Shown here: in pieces, positions 9,138-17,889 of the stretch
Numbering within the stretch: position 1 is the stretch's first letter
How the letters are laid out: the number at the start of each line of letters is the position of its first letter
NCBI GenBank assembly: GCA_002067405.1
Contig: MVRP01000005.1
Span: forward strand, 1-61,944
Direction: 5' to 3'
From: Syntrophorhabdaceae bacterium PtaU1.Bin034
GTDB lineage: Bacteria > Desulfobacterota_G > Syntrophorhabdia > Syntrophorhabdales > WCHB1-27
Length of the DNA stretch: 61,944 nt
Made by a program: the position numbers and the translations under genes
The notes under the pieces: generated by a model
Told to the model about the DNA's origin: nothing
Databases searched by the model: none
What the model saw: only the letters and a program-made list of their open reading frames with translations

Positions 9138-12100
9138 ACCGTTCTATCTCGTGCTTCCCGAAATAGACGGCACCGCTCCATCCGTCTATCCCGATAAAAT
9201 CACCTGATCTTATGGCGCATCCTTCAACCGTGCTGTGGCCTTCCGATTCGTACACCTTAAGCTGGCTGAAACCGACTACGCCCACCTTGTTCAGCTGAGG
9301 TATGGTGACGGCCGCGTGGGAGGTGCTTCCTCCCCTTGCAGTGAGGAGACCATCCACCTGGAGGAGTATGCCCACGTCGTCGGGAACGGTGTCGGGCCGT
9401 ATCAATATGAGGGGCGTGTCCGGTTCCGTTGCCCTGAAGCGCCTGATATCATCCTCGGAATAGACTGACCTGCCGCACAGGGCGCCCCCGCTCACACCTA
9501 TTCCGGTGCCTATCATCGACTCTCTTAGCTGCTCCGTATCCTCGAAGGTTTCCAATTTTCTGGTCTCCATCTGGACCATATCGCGGGTCTGGAGGATGTA
9601 AAGACCGTCCGCGGTCGGCCGTTCGAAAGTGAATTCGATTTCCTGGTGATTAAATCTCTTTTCGTATATCAACATTTCGGACAGGCGGACAAGATCGCCG
9701 TAAATCACGGGGAACCTGGATTCAAGGGAGATATGTGATCTTCTCTTTTCGATCATCCTCTGCTTTTCCGAAATGGGGTAGGTCTCAACGAGGCCGGACA
9801 CGATGTCGTCACCCTGGACCCCGAAGATGAAGTCGCCGTAGAGGGTGACTTCCGCGGACTGGCCCTTCGGGTTGCGGGTGAAGACGACGCCCGAGCCCGA
9901 CTGTGCATCGAGGTTGCCGAAGACCATGGCCTGCACAATGACGGCCGTGCCCCATTCGTCGGAGAGCCTCATCTGCCGCCGGTATATGCGAGCCTGCTCG
10001 GAATCCCAGGATGCAAACACCCGCAATATGGTTTCACGGAGTTGGTCATTGGGGTTTTCCGCCACTTCGATGCCCCGGTCCTTCATGGCCTTCTTGTAGG
10101 CAAGCGCAACCTGCCGCATCTGCCCCGGATTGAACTGTATTTTTCGGGTGATTCCGTAGCTTACCTTGTATTTGTCGATTATGCTGTCAAAGAAGTTCCG
10201 ATCCAAACCGTGAAACATGCCCCAGACCTGAAGGAACCGCCGGTAGGAGTCCCAGGCGGCCCATCCGAAGTCATCCCTCCGGGACAGTCCCTCGGCGATC
10301 GCCTCGTTGATACCCACGTTGAGGAAGGAATGCATCATGCCCGGGAGCGAGACTGTGGCCCCGCTCCGGACCGAGAGAAGGAGCGGGTTCTTCGGGTCTC
10401 CGAACTTACGGCCCGTCAACTTCTCGAGTTTCGCGATTTCCCGCGATACCCTCACGGTCATGTCCTTGAAAATGTACTTGTAGCCGATCACCGCGTCATA
10501 GCTGCGAAAGACCTCGGTAGTGATAATGAAGCCCGGAGGAATGCGAAATCCTTGAAAAGTCAGCTGTTTGAGAAAATAGCCCTTGTTCCCGATGAGGATT
10601 TGGTTGTCCATCATCCTGTCGGGCTTGCAGAGCGAGGTAACCGTCAGCTCGGGTTCGTACGCCATAACCATATTCAGGATCTGCTTGTTGTCCTTGAACC
10701 GCTCCAGTTCTGCACTGAGGGTCCCGATGATGCTGTTTATGAAGTTATCGGCCACCTGGAGCCCGAAAGCCGAGGAGATCATGGACCGTATGAAGTTTTC
10801 GGAAAGCTGGTAGACCGTTTCTTCGTCTTGCGGCTTCAAAGCTTTATTATTGCCGTTGCCCTGGTCGTACCCGTTGCCGTGGAGGATCTGGCCGATGATT
10901 AACGGGAGCCCGGGGCGATGCATGTCGATATAGTGGTCCCTGATGATGTCCTGGATACCCTTGGAGATGAATCTGAAGATATCCAGATACTGGTCAGCGG
11001 AAAACTGTTTGATCTTCAGGGCAGAGGTGATGTATTTGACCCTCACCACAAGCCCTTCGGTTGCGAGGCCTTCCAGGTCGAGAGCCTTGATATAAAGCCA
11101 AAGGCAATCGTGGATCTTGCTGATGGTGCTCCGTGTAATGAATTTGAGATTGAGCGATTCCATTAATCGTTCGAACAGGACCGTGGCGAGGCTCTCAAGC
11201 CGTAAAGACAGGCCCACAGCCTCGAATTTTTCCTCTCTGTAGGTCCCGTACATCGAAGGGATCCCTGCGGCTATGTGCCTCTTGCGGTATATGTTCTCGG
11301 AATAGGCGGTCTTCTCCGGCGACAGGATTCTCTGCTTCAGCAAAGAGAGAAACCCGAGAATGATCTCCAGGGCCCTGCGGTGATTTTTTGTTCTGAGGGA
11401 CCGGTCGAGCGAGTGAATCTGGGCGGGATCGAACAGGTAGGTCTTCTCCAGGTCCCTTAATAGGTCGACATGCTGGGGGTTGTATTTCTTGTAGAGAAGT
11501 TGATACAAACGCAGCGCCAGGGCGCCCCGTTCCCTGTCTCTTTCGGGGGCCTTTTTAATCGCGTTGATTTCGCGATATATCTTCTGTTTGTCCCATTCAA
11601 GGAACGCTTCGGGCCGTTGACCGGCCTTTTGAAGTATCACCTTGAATATCCGGTGCAAGCCGTCGAAATACTCGCCCCTGGCCGGGATTTCGCGGTACAC
11701 CTCCGCCGGCAAATGCTGCTGCAGCGGTTCCTTGTTGGAGGAATACCAGTATCGGAAGATGTCTTCCATAAAGGTTACGAGCCTGCTGTTGCTCTCTACG
11801 TGTGACTGTTTCCTAAGGAAGTGAACAAGCGGGTCGTTCCTGAAAGAGAGCTCGTCCACCTTTGTCGATATCTCTCTCAGCTCGCCTTCCGCGCCTATTT
11901 CGTTAAAATAAATAGGAAAGATGCGAAGGAGCTGCTTAACGAGGTTGTACGCAGGCTCTATATCCGAATTCAGGAGGCCTGAGACATCCTTCTGGAGGAG
12001 GTCCGTATCACGCACAAATACGCCTCCTATCTGAAGGTTGATGATAAGAGCGGAGAGCAGTCTTTTTGTCCAGCGCGGCTTCATGCCGATTATCCTGAGC

Positions 12101-13338
12101 CAGGAACGGATATTTTCTATATGCGCGGGATTCACCTCTATCTGCCACTCTGCTGTCGATCCTTTAACGTCGGGATGCTCGAAACCGAAGCGAATCAGCT
12201 CCGTGACAAAGGCTTCGGCAAGAGGATGATTATTCTGCTTGAACACCTCGCGCCCGATAGTGGTGACGCAGGCTATGATCGTGTTCCGGTAGGTGTAGCG
12301 GGTCGCGCCTCTCTTGAGCAGGCTGAAGACCTTATGAAGGAAATCGATCAACCGCTCGGGCGGCTCCTCCCGGAATACCATGCTCAGGCAGCGGTTGATC
12401 TCGATGAAGGCGGTGCCGTGAATGTCGGAAAGGGCAGGGGTGTTGATAACATTGAAGAGAAAATCGAGCTTCACCAGGTGTTCCCGGCCTGAGAACACTT
12501 CCGACCTCTCAAGTTCGTCCGCGATGAGGAGGTAGCCGTTGACGATCTGAAAGTAATCCGGCATATCGATGTAGGATCCGGCTTTATCCCCGTTGCCTTC
12601 GGCTACCGCATCATCCGGTGGCTCCAACCGTTCCAGAAGCGCTTGCAGATTGCGATGTTCCAGGGGGTGGATAAGCTGTTTATAAGCCACTGCCATCTCC
12701 TCACTAAGCCCATCCGTGTTGGACCATTCGGCAGGATCAGGCTGGGAGAGCCAGAACAGATAGGTTGCCTTGAAGACCCGGTAGAGGAGGGCATGGAACG
12801 TTTTTGTCACGGGAAGCCGCTGATCGAAATAGAACCGGAGAATATCCTTGATATAAGTAGAGCTTTTTTTAAGCACTCCGTCACTCTCGGGAGGAAGAGC
12901 TGCAAGGGAGTCTATGATCGAAGGAAAGAGGGGCAAATTGCGGGGCAGGAATTCGTTGCTTTTGGCGATAATGGTATCGAGAAAATCGAACAGGCAACGC
13001 AGGCCTTTCTCCCTGATCTCCTCGCTCGGGCTTGACTTGATAATGTCAAGATACACTTCGAGGATGGCATTGAGGGCGGAAAAACCATCCGGGTGCCCGT
13101 TGAACTCGTAGAAATCACCGATGGAGAGTGTTTTTAGCTGAGTGATGACGTATTCCCAGTTCACGTAGGGATGGTTCAGCTCGATCAAGAGTTCCCTGGT
13201 CCTTTTCAGTACGCCGTAGTGCGCCTCTACTACTTTCATAAGGCTGCGATATCTTTCCGGTATCTCGACCGTTGCCGCAGTTCTCTCCAGGTTCACCTGC
13301 AGCGCAGATGAGGTAAAAGTCTTTTCTTGGCCGTCCAT
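9136..13338 (-). CDS. PPDK-like dikinase with PEP-utilising mobile domain, no TIM barrel, large novel N-terminus
   Basis: This 1400-residue protein has about 900 N-terminal residues that I do not recognise, mostly predicted helical and rich in charged repeats. They are followed by a pyruvate phosphate dikinase-type ATP-grasp region (about 905-1300: GNKGYFLKQL, SVRSGATVSLPGMM, GVVFTRNP) and a C-terminal phosphohistidine swivelling domain (about 1300-1395) with GGSTSHAAV, whose His would carry the phosphate. The chain ends there, so the PEP/pyruvate-binding barrel of PPDK and PEP synthase is missing. It should therefore pass phosphate from ATP to an unknown acceptor, perhaps bound by the N-terminal part. 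The ATG at 13338 follows GGAGG; an upstream extension to 13797 looks non-coding. Confidence 0.85.
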   Translation of the reverse strand: MDGQEKTFTSSALQVNLERTAATVEIPERYRSLMKVVEAHYGVLKRTRELLIELNHPYVNWEYVITQLKTLSIGDFYEFNGHPDGFSALNAILEVYLDIIKSSPSEEIREKGLRCLFDFLDTIIAKSNEFLPRNLPLFPSIIDSLAALPPESDGVLKKSSTYIKDILRFYFDQRLPVTKTFHALLYRVFKATYLFWLSQPDPAEWSNTDGLSEEMAVAYKQLIHPLEHRNLQALLERLEPPDDAVAEGNGDKAGSYIDMPDYFQIVNGYLLIADELERSEVFSGREHLVKLDFLFNVINTPALSDIHGTAFIEINRCLSMVFREEPPERLIDFLHKVFSLLKRGATRYTYRNTIIACVTTIGREVFKQNNHPLAEAFVTELIRFGFEHPDVKGSTAEWQIEVNPAHIENIRSWLRIIGMKPRWTKRLLSALIINLQIGGVFVRDTDLLQKDVSGLLNSDIEPAYNLVKQLLRIFPIYFNEIGAEGELREISTKVDELSFRNDPLVHFLRKQSHVESNSRLVTFMEDIFRYWYSSNKEPLQQHLPAEVYREIPARGEYFDGLHRIFKVILQKAGQRPEAFLEWDKQKIYREINAIKKAPERDRERGALALRLYQLLYKKYNPQHVDLLRDLEKTYLFDPAQIHSLDRSLRTKNHRRALEIILGFLSLLKQRILSPEKTAYSENIYRKRHIAAGIPSMYGTYREEKFEAVGLSLRLESLATVLFERLMESLNLKFITRSTISKIHDCLWLYIKALDLEGLATEGLVVRVKYITSALKIKQFSADQYLDIFRFISKGIQDIIRDHYIDMHRPGLPLIIGQILHGNGYDQGNGNNKALKPQDEETVYQLSENFIRSMISSAFGLQVADNFINSIIGTLSAELERFKDNKQILNMVMAYEPELTVTSLCKPDRMMDNQILIGNKGYFLKQLTFQGFRIPPGFIITTEVFRSYDAVIGYKYIFKDMTVRVSREIAKLEKLTGRKFGDPKNPLLLSVRSGATVSLPGMMHSFLNVGINEAIAEGLSRRDDFGWAAWDSYRRFLQVWGMFHGLDRNFFDSIIDKYKVSYGITRKIQFNPGQMRQVALAYKKAMKDRGIEVAENPNDQLRETILRVFASWDSEQARIYRRQMRLSDEWGTAVIVQAMVFGNLDAQSGSGVVFTRNPKGQSAEVTLYGDFIFGVQGDDIVSGLVETYPISEKQRMIEKRRSHISLESRFPVIYGDLVRLSEMLIYEKRFNHQEIEFTFERPTADGLYILQTRDMVQMETRKLETFEDTEQLRESMIGTGIGVSGGALCGRSVYSEDDIRRFRATEPDTPLILIRPDTVPDDVGILLQVDGLLTARGGSTSHAAVTIPQLNKVGVVGFSQLKVYESEGHSTVEGCAIRSGDFIGIDGWSGAVYFGKHEIER

Positions 13339-13362
13339 CGAATTATCCTCCGGGCAATTATT

Positions 13363-13389
13363 GGGGCTCGCGTCGCCCCCTGCTATGCA
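13363..13389 (-). repeat. Dispersed intergenic repeat, copy 1
   Basis: On the minus strand it reads a small CTGC-ATA-GCAG hairpin running into GGGGGCGACGCGAGCC. The 16-base core is identical to two copies at 56959-56974 and 57034-57049. The similarity to the third copy continues as CC, two variable bases, then TAATTGC. Confidence 0.6.
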
Positions 13390-13608
13390 GAGGAGCGGAG
13401 GAGATAGGGAGCAGAGGAGAAAATGCCAGTTCGCCGTCGCTCCTCTGCGCCGTTGCCACCCCCTCTCAGCAAAAGGAAGAGGCGTTTGAACCACCGGAGA
13501 CATATCCCCGAGACTTTCAGTGTAGCACAAAGCTGCTTTCTCTTGCACTAAGCAGACGGATAAGAGGCAGTAATACAAGCGGATTATGGGAAATGAAGCC
13601 GGGCGAAT

Positions 13609-13698
13609 ATCATCAGACAGGTATGAGAGCCGAGGTCGGGGACCAGCCGCCTCACGGTGAATCCGTGAGGGCCTGCAATCGGTATTCCTTCTGATGAT
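13609..13698 (+). ncRNA. Candidate structured RNA / leader element (unclassified)
   Basis: Complementary segments nest into a branched fold. The closing stem is ATCATCAGA (13609-13617) with TCTGATGAT (13690-13698), extended inward by AGG/CCT. GCCGA (13629-13633) pairs with TCGGT (13679-13683). Inside are two hairpins, GGTC-ggg-GACC (13634-13644) and CCTCACGG-tgaat-CCGTGAGG (13650-13670). The G-U pairs fit a plus-strand transcript better than a minus-strand one. I could not match it to tRNA, 6S, SRP, tmRNA, RNase P or a known riboswitch. Confidence 0.4.
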
Positions 13699-13978
13699 GT
13701 GGAAAAAGAAACGGGTGGGTCGAGGCGTGGATGAAGCACCCTGGGGATCGGCGTGCTCATCGTATTTCAGTGAGAAGATTTGCGGCCCGATCTGCACTGC
13801 CCCTTGTCCGAAAATCGGATCCTCTCGCTTACTCTACCCTGTTCCCACCAAAACAGATTGTAAGACAGGAAAAAGAAATATCAAGGGGCGGCCGGACAGC
13901 ACCCTCCCGTGGTTTCGGGATGAAGGCCATGAGAGGGATATCCGCCGATGCCTTATGTAAGTTAGGTAATGACGCATT

Positions 13979-14006
13979 GCCGAAGGTTCTTCGGCCTTGT
14001 TTTTTC
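13979..14006 (+). terminator. Terminator-like hairpin before the YchF-like gene
   Basis: GCCGAAG pairs with CTTCGGC over a three-base loop and is followed by CTTGTTTTTT. It lies 55 bases before the start codon at 14062, so it would end an upstream plus-strand RNA or act as an attenuator. Confidence 0.65.
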
Positions 14007-14061
14007 AGGGGACTTCGGATATCCTATCAACTCTCGAAATCCCCACCATTAAGGAGACAGG

Positions 14062-15117
14062 ATGTATCTCTCGATTATCGGCAGCTCGGGCTGCGGCAAA
14101 ACAACACTCTTCCGGGCATTTAGCGGCATTACAGCGGGAGCAGGAAACAGCGGCTCGAACATAGCGATCGTTGAGGTGCCTGACGAGCGACTCGATAAGC
14201 TGACCGGCATTTTCAACCCCAGGAAAACGGTATACGGCCGTATCGAAGTTTCCGATATGCCCGGCATCAAGGAAGGTGACATGAAAAATGAATCTGTGCC
14301 CGCGAAGCTATTACAGCAGATGCGGCAGAGCGATGCTTTCCTTCTTGTGCTCAGGAATTTCGACGACAGTGCCCCTGTGGATCCTGTCCGTGATTTTCAT
14401 ACGATGCTCTCAGAGTTAGTTATTTCCGACATCGGCCAGATAGAGAACCGGCTGGAGCGGATCAAAAAACAGGCTGGAAAGAAAGAGAATACGGCCCTGG
14501 AGCAGGAAAAGGCTTTGATGGAGCAGTGCCTTGCTCACCTGGAAGATGGAAAACCGCTCAGGAGCCTGCCGCTCTCCGATGGCGACCGGAAAAGCCTCAG
14601 GAGCTTTCAGTTCCTTTCTCAGAAGCCCCTTATGATAGTCGTCAACTGCGCGGAAAACATGATGGGGCAGGGGAAAGTCATTGCGGCCGGGATCAAGGAC
14701 AAGTTATCCGAGGGGGTTCCGGTGGTCGCGGTCTGTGCCAGGCTGGAAGCGGAACTTTCGTCCATGGACCCCGAAGATCAAGCGCTGTTTATGGAAGAGT
14801 ACGGTCTTCGGGAATCGCTGAGAGGGCGCTTGATACGACTTGCATACCAGACGCTCGGCCTCATCTCCTTTCTGACCGTGGGCGATGATGAATGCCGTGC
14901 ATGGCCGATCCGAAGCGGCATCTCCGCCCAAGAGGCAGCCGGTGTCATCCATACAGACCTGTCCGACAAATTCATCCGTGCCGAAACGGTCGCGTACGAA
15001 GACTTCATCACGCACGGAGATTTCGCGGCATGCAAGAAAGCCGGGGTCTGGCGGCTTGAAGGGAAGCAGTACATCGTCAAGGACGGAGATATACTCTCAA
15101 TAAGAGGCGGGAACTAG
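14062..15117 (+). CDS. Divergent YchF/Obg-family GTPase or ATPase with TGS domain
   Basis: The 351-residue protein has the YchF layout: a P-loop (GSSGCGKTT, residues 7-15), a switch region SDMPGIKEGD, a helical insertion rich in E and K (about 130-180), an NCAE motif in the G4 position near residue 194, and a C-terminal TGS-like region with VIHTDLSDKFIRAETVAYEDF and KQYIVKDGDIL. Normal YchF has GLPNVGKST at the P-loop and is translation- or stress-linked. This copy keeps the fold but is diverged, so it may be a paralogue with a different partner. A strong AAGGAGAC site precedes the ATG. It is preceded by a terminator-like hairpin and converges with a permease gene. Confidence 0.8.
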   Translation: MYLSIIGSSGCGKTTLFRAFSGITAGAGNSGSNIAIVEVPDERLDKLTGIFNPRKTVYGRIEVSDMPGIKEGDMKNESVPAKLLQQMRQSDAFLLVLRNFDDSAPVDPVRDFHTMLSELVISDIGQIENRLERIKKQAGKKENTALEQEKALMEQCLAHLEDGKPLRSLPLSDGDRKSLRSFQFLSQKPLMIVVNCAENMMGQGKVIAAGIKDKLSEGVPVVAVCARLEAELSSMDPEDQALFMEEYGLRESLRGRLIRLAYQTLGLISFLTVGDDECRAWPIRSGISAQEAAGVIHTDLSDKFIRAETVAYEDFITHGDFAACKKAGVWRLEGKQYIVKDGDILSIRGGN

Positions 15118-15174
15118 CCCGTTTTTGCAAAACGAAGCACTTGTCCGGCCCTCAGCCTTCAAGACCTGTCCGGC

Positions 15175-16149
15175 CTAACCTATCCTTATCCTCGGATCCG
15201 CAACGGCATAGGAGATGTCGGCGAGGAGGTTGCCGAGGAGCGTGAGGAATCCTCCCATAACGAGAACACCCATAATCGTGGGATAGTCCCGGGACATGAC
15301 ACTCATGTAGAAGAGCTGACCCATTCCCGGTATCCCGAAAATACTTTCGAAAATTACACTGCCGCCTATGAGGCCCGGAACGGCCAGGCCGAGGATGGTA
15401 ATGACCGGGAGCAGGGCATTTCTCAGGGCGTGCTTCCTGAGGATCATCTTCTCCGGAAGGCCCTTTGCGTACGCCGTTGTTATGTAATCCTGCCTGAGGA
15501 CCTCGACCAGGCTGCTTTTCATGTAACGGGAGATGCCGGCCAAGCCGCCGGTAGCCGCGATAAACACGGGCAACACCAGGTGGCTCGTCACGTCAAGCAC
15601 TTTCTGAGGAGCTGATAATTCTTCAAAATTAAAAGACTTTATTCCCGATATGGGGAGAATGTCGAGCTGCACGCCGAAAAGGAGCATGAAGAGCAGGGCT
15701 ATCCAGAAGGTAGGCACCGCGTATCCGGCAAGCACAAAGGCAGTCAATGATTTGTCCACCCATGTGTCCCTGTACCGTGCGCCATAAATGCCTATCGGTA
15801 TGCCGACCGCGAGAATGACCACCATCGAAAGAATGTTGAGCGAGATGGTGATGGGAAGGCGCTCTTTGATCTTATCGACTACGGGACGCGAATCCGAGGA
15901 AAAGGACCGGCCGAAGTCGAGCTTGGCCATACGCTTGGCCCATTCGTAGTATTGTACGTAGAGGGGCTTGTCGAGACCGTAAAAGCTGCGAATGCGTTCC
16001 CGGGCCTCTTTCGTCATTTTCGGGTTCATCTCTGTAGCCAGTGCTCCCGGTTCGCCCGGCGTCAGGTGGATGACCACAAATGAGATGAGGCTGATACCGA
16101 CAAGCATCGGTATCATGAGGCCCAGACGCTTAAGGATGTACAGCAACAT
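15175..16149 (-). CDS. Peptide/nickel-type ABC transporter permease (DppB/OppB family)
   Basis: This 324-residue permease has six hydrophobic segments, starting with LLYILKRLGLMIPMLVGISL, as in DppB/OppB, and the cytoplasmic EAA-type loop near residue 230 (DYITTAYAKGLPEKMILRKHALRNAL cut here for length: key residues AKGL and RHALRNAL-like). It would form half of the membrane channel for imported di- or oligopeptides. It starts 20 bases inside the end of the substrate-binding gene, preceded by GAGGT, so the two are translationally coupled. No DppC-type permease or ATPase genes follow: the next gene downstream is convergent. Confidence 0.9.
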   Translation of the reverse strand: MLLYILKRLGLMIPMLVGISLISFVVIHLTPGEPGALATEMNPKMTKEARERIRSFYGLDKPLYVQYYEWAKRMAKLDFGRSFSSDSRPVVDKIKERLPITISLNILSMVVILAVGIPIGIYGARYRDTWVDKSLTAFVLAGYAVPTFWIALLFMLLFGVQLDILPISGIKSFNFEELSAPQKVLDVTSHLVLPVFIAATGGLAGISRYMKSSLVEVLRQDYITTAYAKGLPEKMILRKHALRNALLPVITILGLAVPGLIGGSVIFESIFGIPGMGQLFYMSVMSRDYPTIMGVLVMGGFLTLLGNLLADISYAVADPRIRIG

Positions 16150-17758
16150 TTTTGTACCTCATCTGTTCTTCAGGAACGTACCATTTTATGATGTTATGCG
16201 TGAGTCCGGCTGGTCCCGGATCAATCCCCTTGAACCGCTTGTGGATAGCTACCGTGGCGTACGGGATGAAGAGGAATGTGTAAGGCTGTTCCTCGGCCAG
16301 GATTTCCTGAATGCGCCAGTAGCAGCGTTTGCGCTCCTCTTGATCGTAGGTATGGCGGGCCTTCAGGATGAGCTCATCCACCTCTTTATTCTCGTATCCG
16401 ATAAAATTGAGCTCCTTCGGGCCTTGCTTGGATGAGTGCCATACATCAAAAGGGTCCGGATCAGGGACCATGGTCCAGCCGAGGATGGTGGCGTCGAAAT
16501 TCCGCTTGTCGATGAACTGGGTCACAAAGGCGGCCCATTCGAGGACCCTGATCTTCACGGTAATGCCGAGCTCGCCGAGCCTGCGCTGTATCAACTCGGC
16601 CGCCCGGATGCGCACGTCGTTTCCCTGGTTCGTGATGATAGTGAATTCGAAGGGTGTGCCGTTCCGGTAGAGGCGGCCATCCTTTCCCTTCACGAAGCCT
16701 GCTTCCTGAAGCAAGGCAGCAGCCTTCTTCGGGTCAAAAGGATATTTCTTCACATCAGCGTTGTAAGCCCACATGTCGGGTTTATATGGTCCCTCGGCCG
16801 GAACTGCGAGGCCCATCACTATGCCGTCGATAATTTCCTGTTTATCGATTGCGTACGTGAGCGCCTGGCGCACCCTCTTGTCCTTGAAGAATGGGTGCCG
16901 GAGGTTGTAGCCGAGATAAACATACGTAAACGAAAGATACTTGTACTTGTTGTAATTTCTTCGGAACTTTTCGTAGTCTGTCTGCCGCATATATTGTAGC
17001 GGTGAGAGCCCGGCCATGTCGATATTGAAATTCTTGAGTTCAAGGAAGGTCGTTGCGCTGTCCGGGATCACCCGGAAAACCCTTCGGCTGATGTACGGTC
17101 GTCCCTCAAAGTAATCGTCGTTCGCGGTGAGCACGATCCGGTCCCCCGGTATCCATTCTTTAAACTTGTAGGGACCTGTGCCGATGGGATGACGCGCCAA
17201 CGCCGATTTCGTGATGTCCTTGCCTTTCAGGAGGTGGCTCGGCAGGATTGCACTACCCCAACTTGGAAGCGCAGGAGCAAAGGGCTTGTCGTAGGTGACG
17301 CGGAACGTGTAGTCGTCGATTATCTCAGCGCGTTTTACTTGCTGGAAATCCCCCGCGTAGGCGGTAGGTGTTTTCGGATCTACCGTTGCCTGGTAGGTGA
17401 ACAGGACGTCTCGAGCGGTAAACGGCTGCCCGTCGTGCCACCTCACGTTCTTTCTCAAATGGAAGGTAATGGCCAGTTTGTCCGTGGAGAAGTCCCAGGA
17501 TTCAGCGAGATCCCCGACGATATTCAGGTTCTTGTCGTATTTGACGAGTCCATTGAAGACGTAGCTGGCGATTTCATGAGAAGCACTGTCACTGGCAAGA
17601 ACGGGGATCAGGTTCGATGCCTCTCCTATGGAACTCGTGATCATCGTGTCGCCGTACGCAGGTTTTCCCTGATTGTCGTACGATTTTACATGTTCTTTTT
17701 TCCCACAGGAGAAAAGCAGCGCAACCAAAATCAGACTTATGAACGTTTTTTTAAGCAT
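16130..17758 (-). CDS. ABC transporter substrate-binding lipoprotein, family 5 (peptide type)
   Basis: The 542-residue protein is a family 5 solute-binding lipoprotein that captures peptides or similar ligands for an ABC importer. The signal peptide ends in the lipobox LFSC (Cys near residue 17). Family motifs include LAESWDFSTD, VRWHDGQPFTARDVLFTYQ and RVRQALTYAIDKQEI. I chose the ATG at 17758; a promoter (TTTACA-N17-TACAAT) ends only 12 bases before it and there is no ribosome binding site, so translation may begin almost at the 5' end of the mRNA. It is followed directly by a single permease gene. The ligand cannot be deduced. Confidence 0.9.
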   Translation of the reverse strand: MLKKTFISLILVALLFSCGKKEHVKSYDNQGKPAYGDTMITSSIGEASNLIPVLASDSASHEIASYVFNGLVKYDKNLNIVGDLAESWDFSTDKLAITFHLRKNVRWHDGQPFTARDVLFTYQATVDPKTPTAYAGDFQQVKRAEIIDDYTFRVTYDKPFAPALPSWGSAILPSHLLKGKDITKSALARHPIGTGPYKFKEWIPGDRIVLTANDDYFEGRPYISRRVFRVIPDSATTFLELKNFNIDMAGLSPLQYMRQTDYEKFRRNYNKYKYLSFTYVYLGYNLRHPFFKDKRVRQALTYAIDKQEIIDGIVMGLAVPAEGPYKPDMWAYNADVKKYPFDPKKAAALLQEAGFVKGKDGRLYRNGTPFEFTIITNQGNDVRIRAAELIQRRLGELGITVKIRVLEWAAFVTQFIDKRNFDATILGWTMVPDPDPFDVWHSSKQGPKELNFIGYENKEVDELILKARHTYDQEERKRCYWRIQEILAEEQPYTFLFIPYATVAIHKRFKGIDPGPAGLTHNIIKWYVPEEQMRYKNVAVHP

Positions 17759-17770
17759 TTTCAGCTGACT

Positions 17771-17799
17771 ATTGTAACAAAGGCGGTTCTCGTTGTAAA
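17771..17799 (-). promoter_or_regulatory. Sigma-70-type promoter of the peptide-binding protein
   Basis: On the minus strand TTTACA (17794-17799) is followed after 17 bases by TACAAT (17771-17776). The start codon begins 12 bases after the -10 box, leaving a 5' leader of about six bases. Confidence 0.6.
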
Positions 17800-17889
17800 G
17801 GCGGGGGGAGTTGCCATGGACCGCTGTGAAGACAGCACGTCCGGCCCGAAATGCTGATCGGGTGGGCAAAACCGCTACCCGGGGCTTAG

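Larger units (their letters stand above)
13339..14061. other. Long non-coding region: dispersed repeat, branched RNA fold, terminator
   Basis: This 723-base stretch separates two divergent genes. Small open frames inside it (for example 13694-13960) have no protein-like composition. It contains a copy of a dispersed repeat (13363-13389), a multi-branched inverted-repeat structure (13609-13698) and a plus-strand terminator-like hairpin (13979-14006) 55 bases before the next start codon. Confidence 0.6.

Noticed and set aside
10042..10902. Plus-strand open frame (286 codons) inside the dikinase gene
   Set aside because: Antisense shadow of a conserved ATP-grasp region.
13609..13698. tRNA-Sec (selC) or other long-arm tRNA
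   Set aside because: The minus strand shares the string GTGAGGCGGCTGG with selC, but there is no acceptor stem of matching sequence, no UCA anticodon loop and no T-loop GGTTCGA.
13609..13710. Cobalamin riboswitch
   Set aside because: GGTGAATCC and a later GCAATCGG look similar to parts of the B12 element, but the GCCAGGAGACCTGCC-type box is absent.
13694..14123. Two small plus-strand frames in the 0.7-kb non-coding region
   Set aside because: Unusual composition, no ribosome binding site, overlap with the terminator hairpin and with the start of the YchF-like gene.
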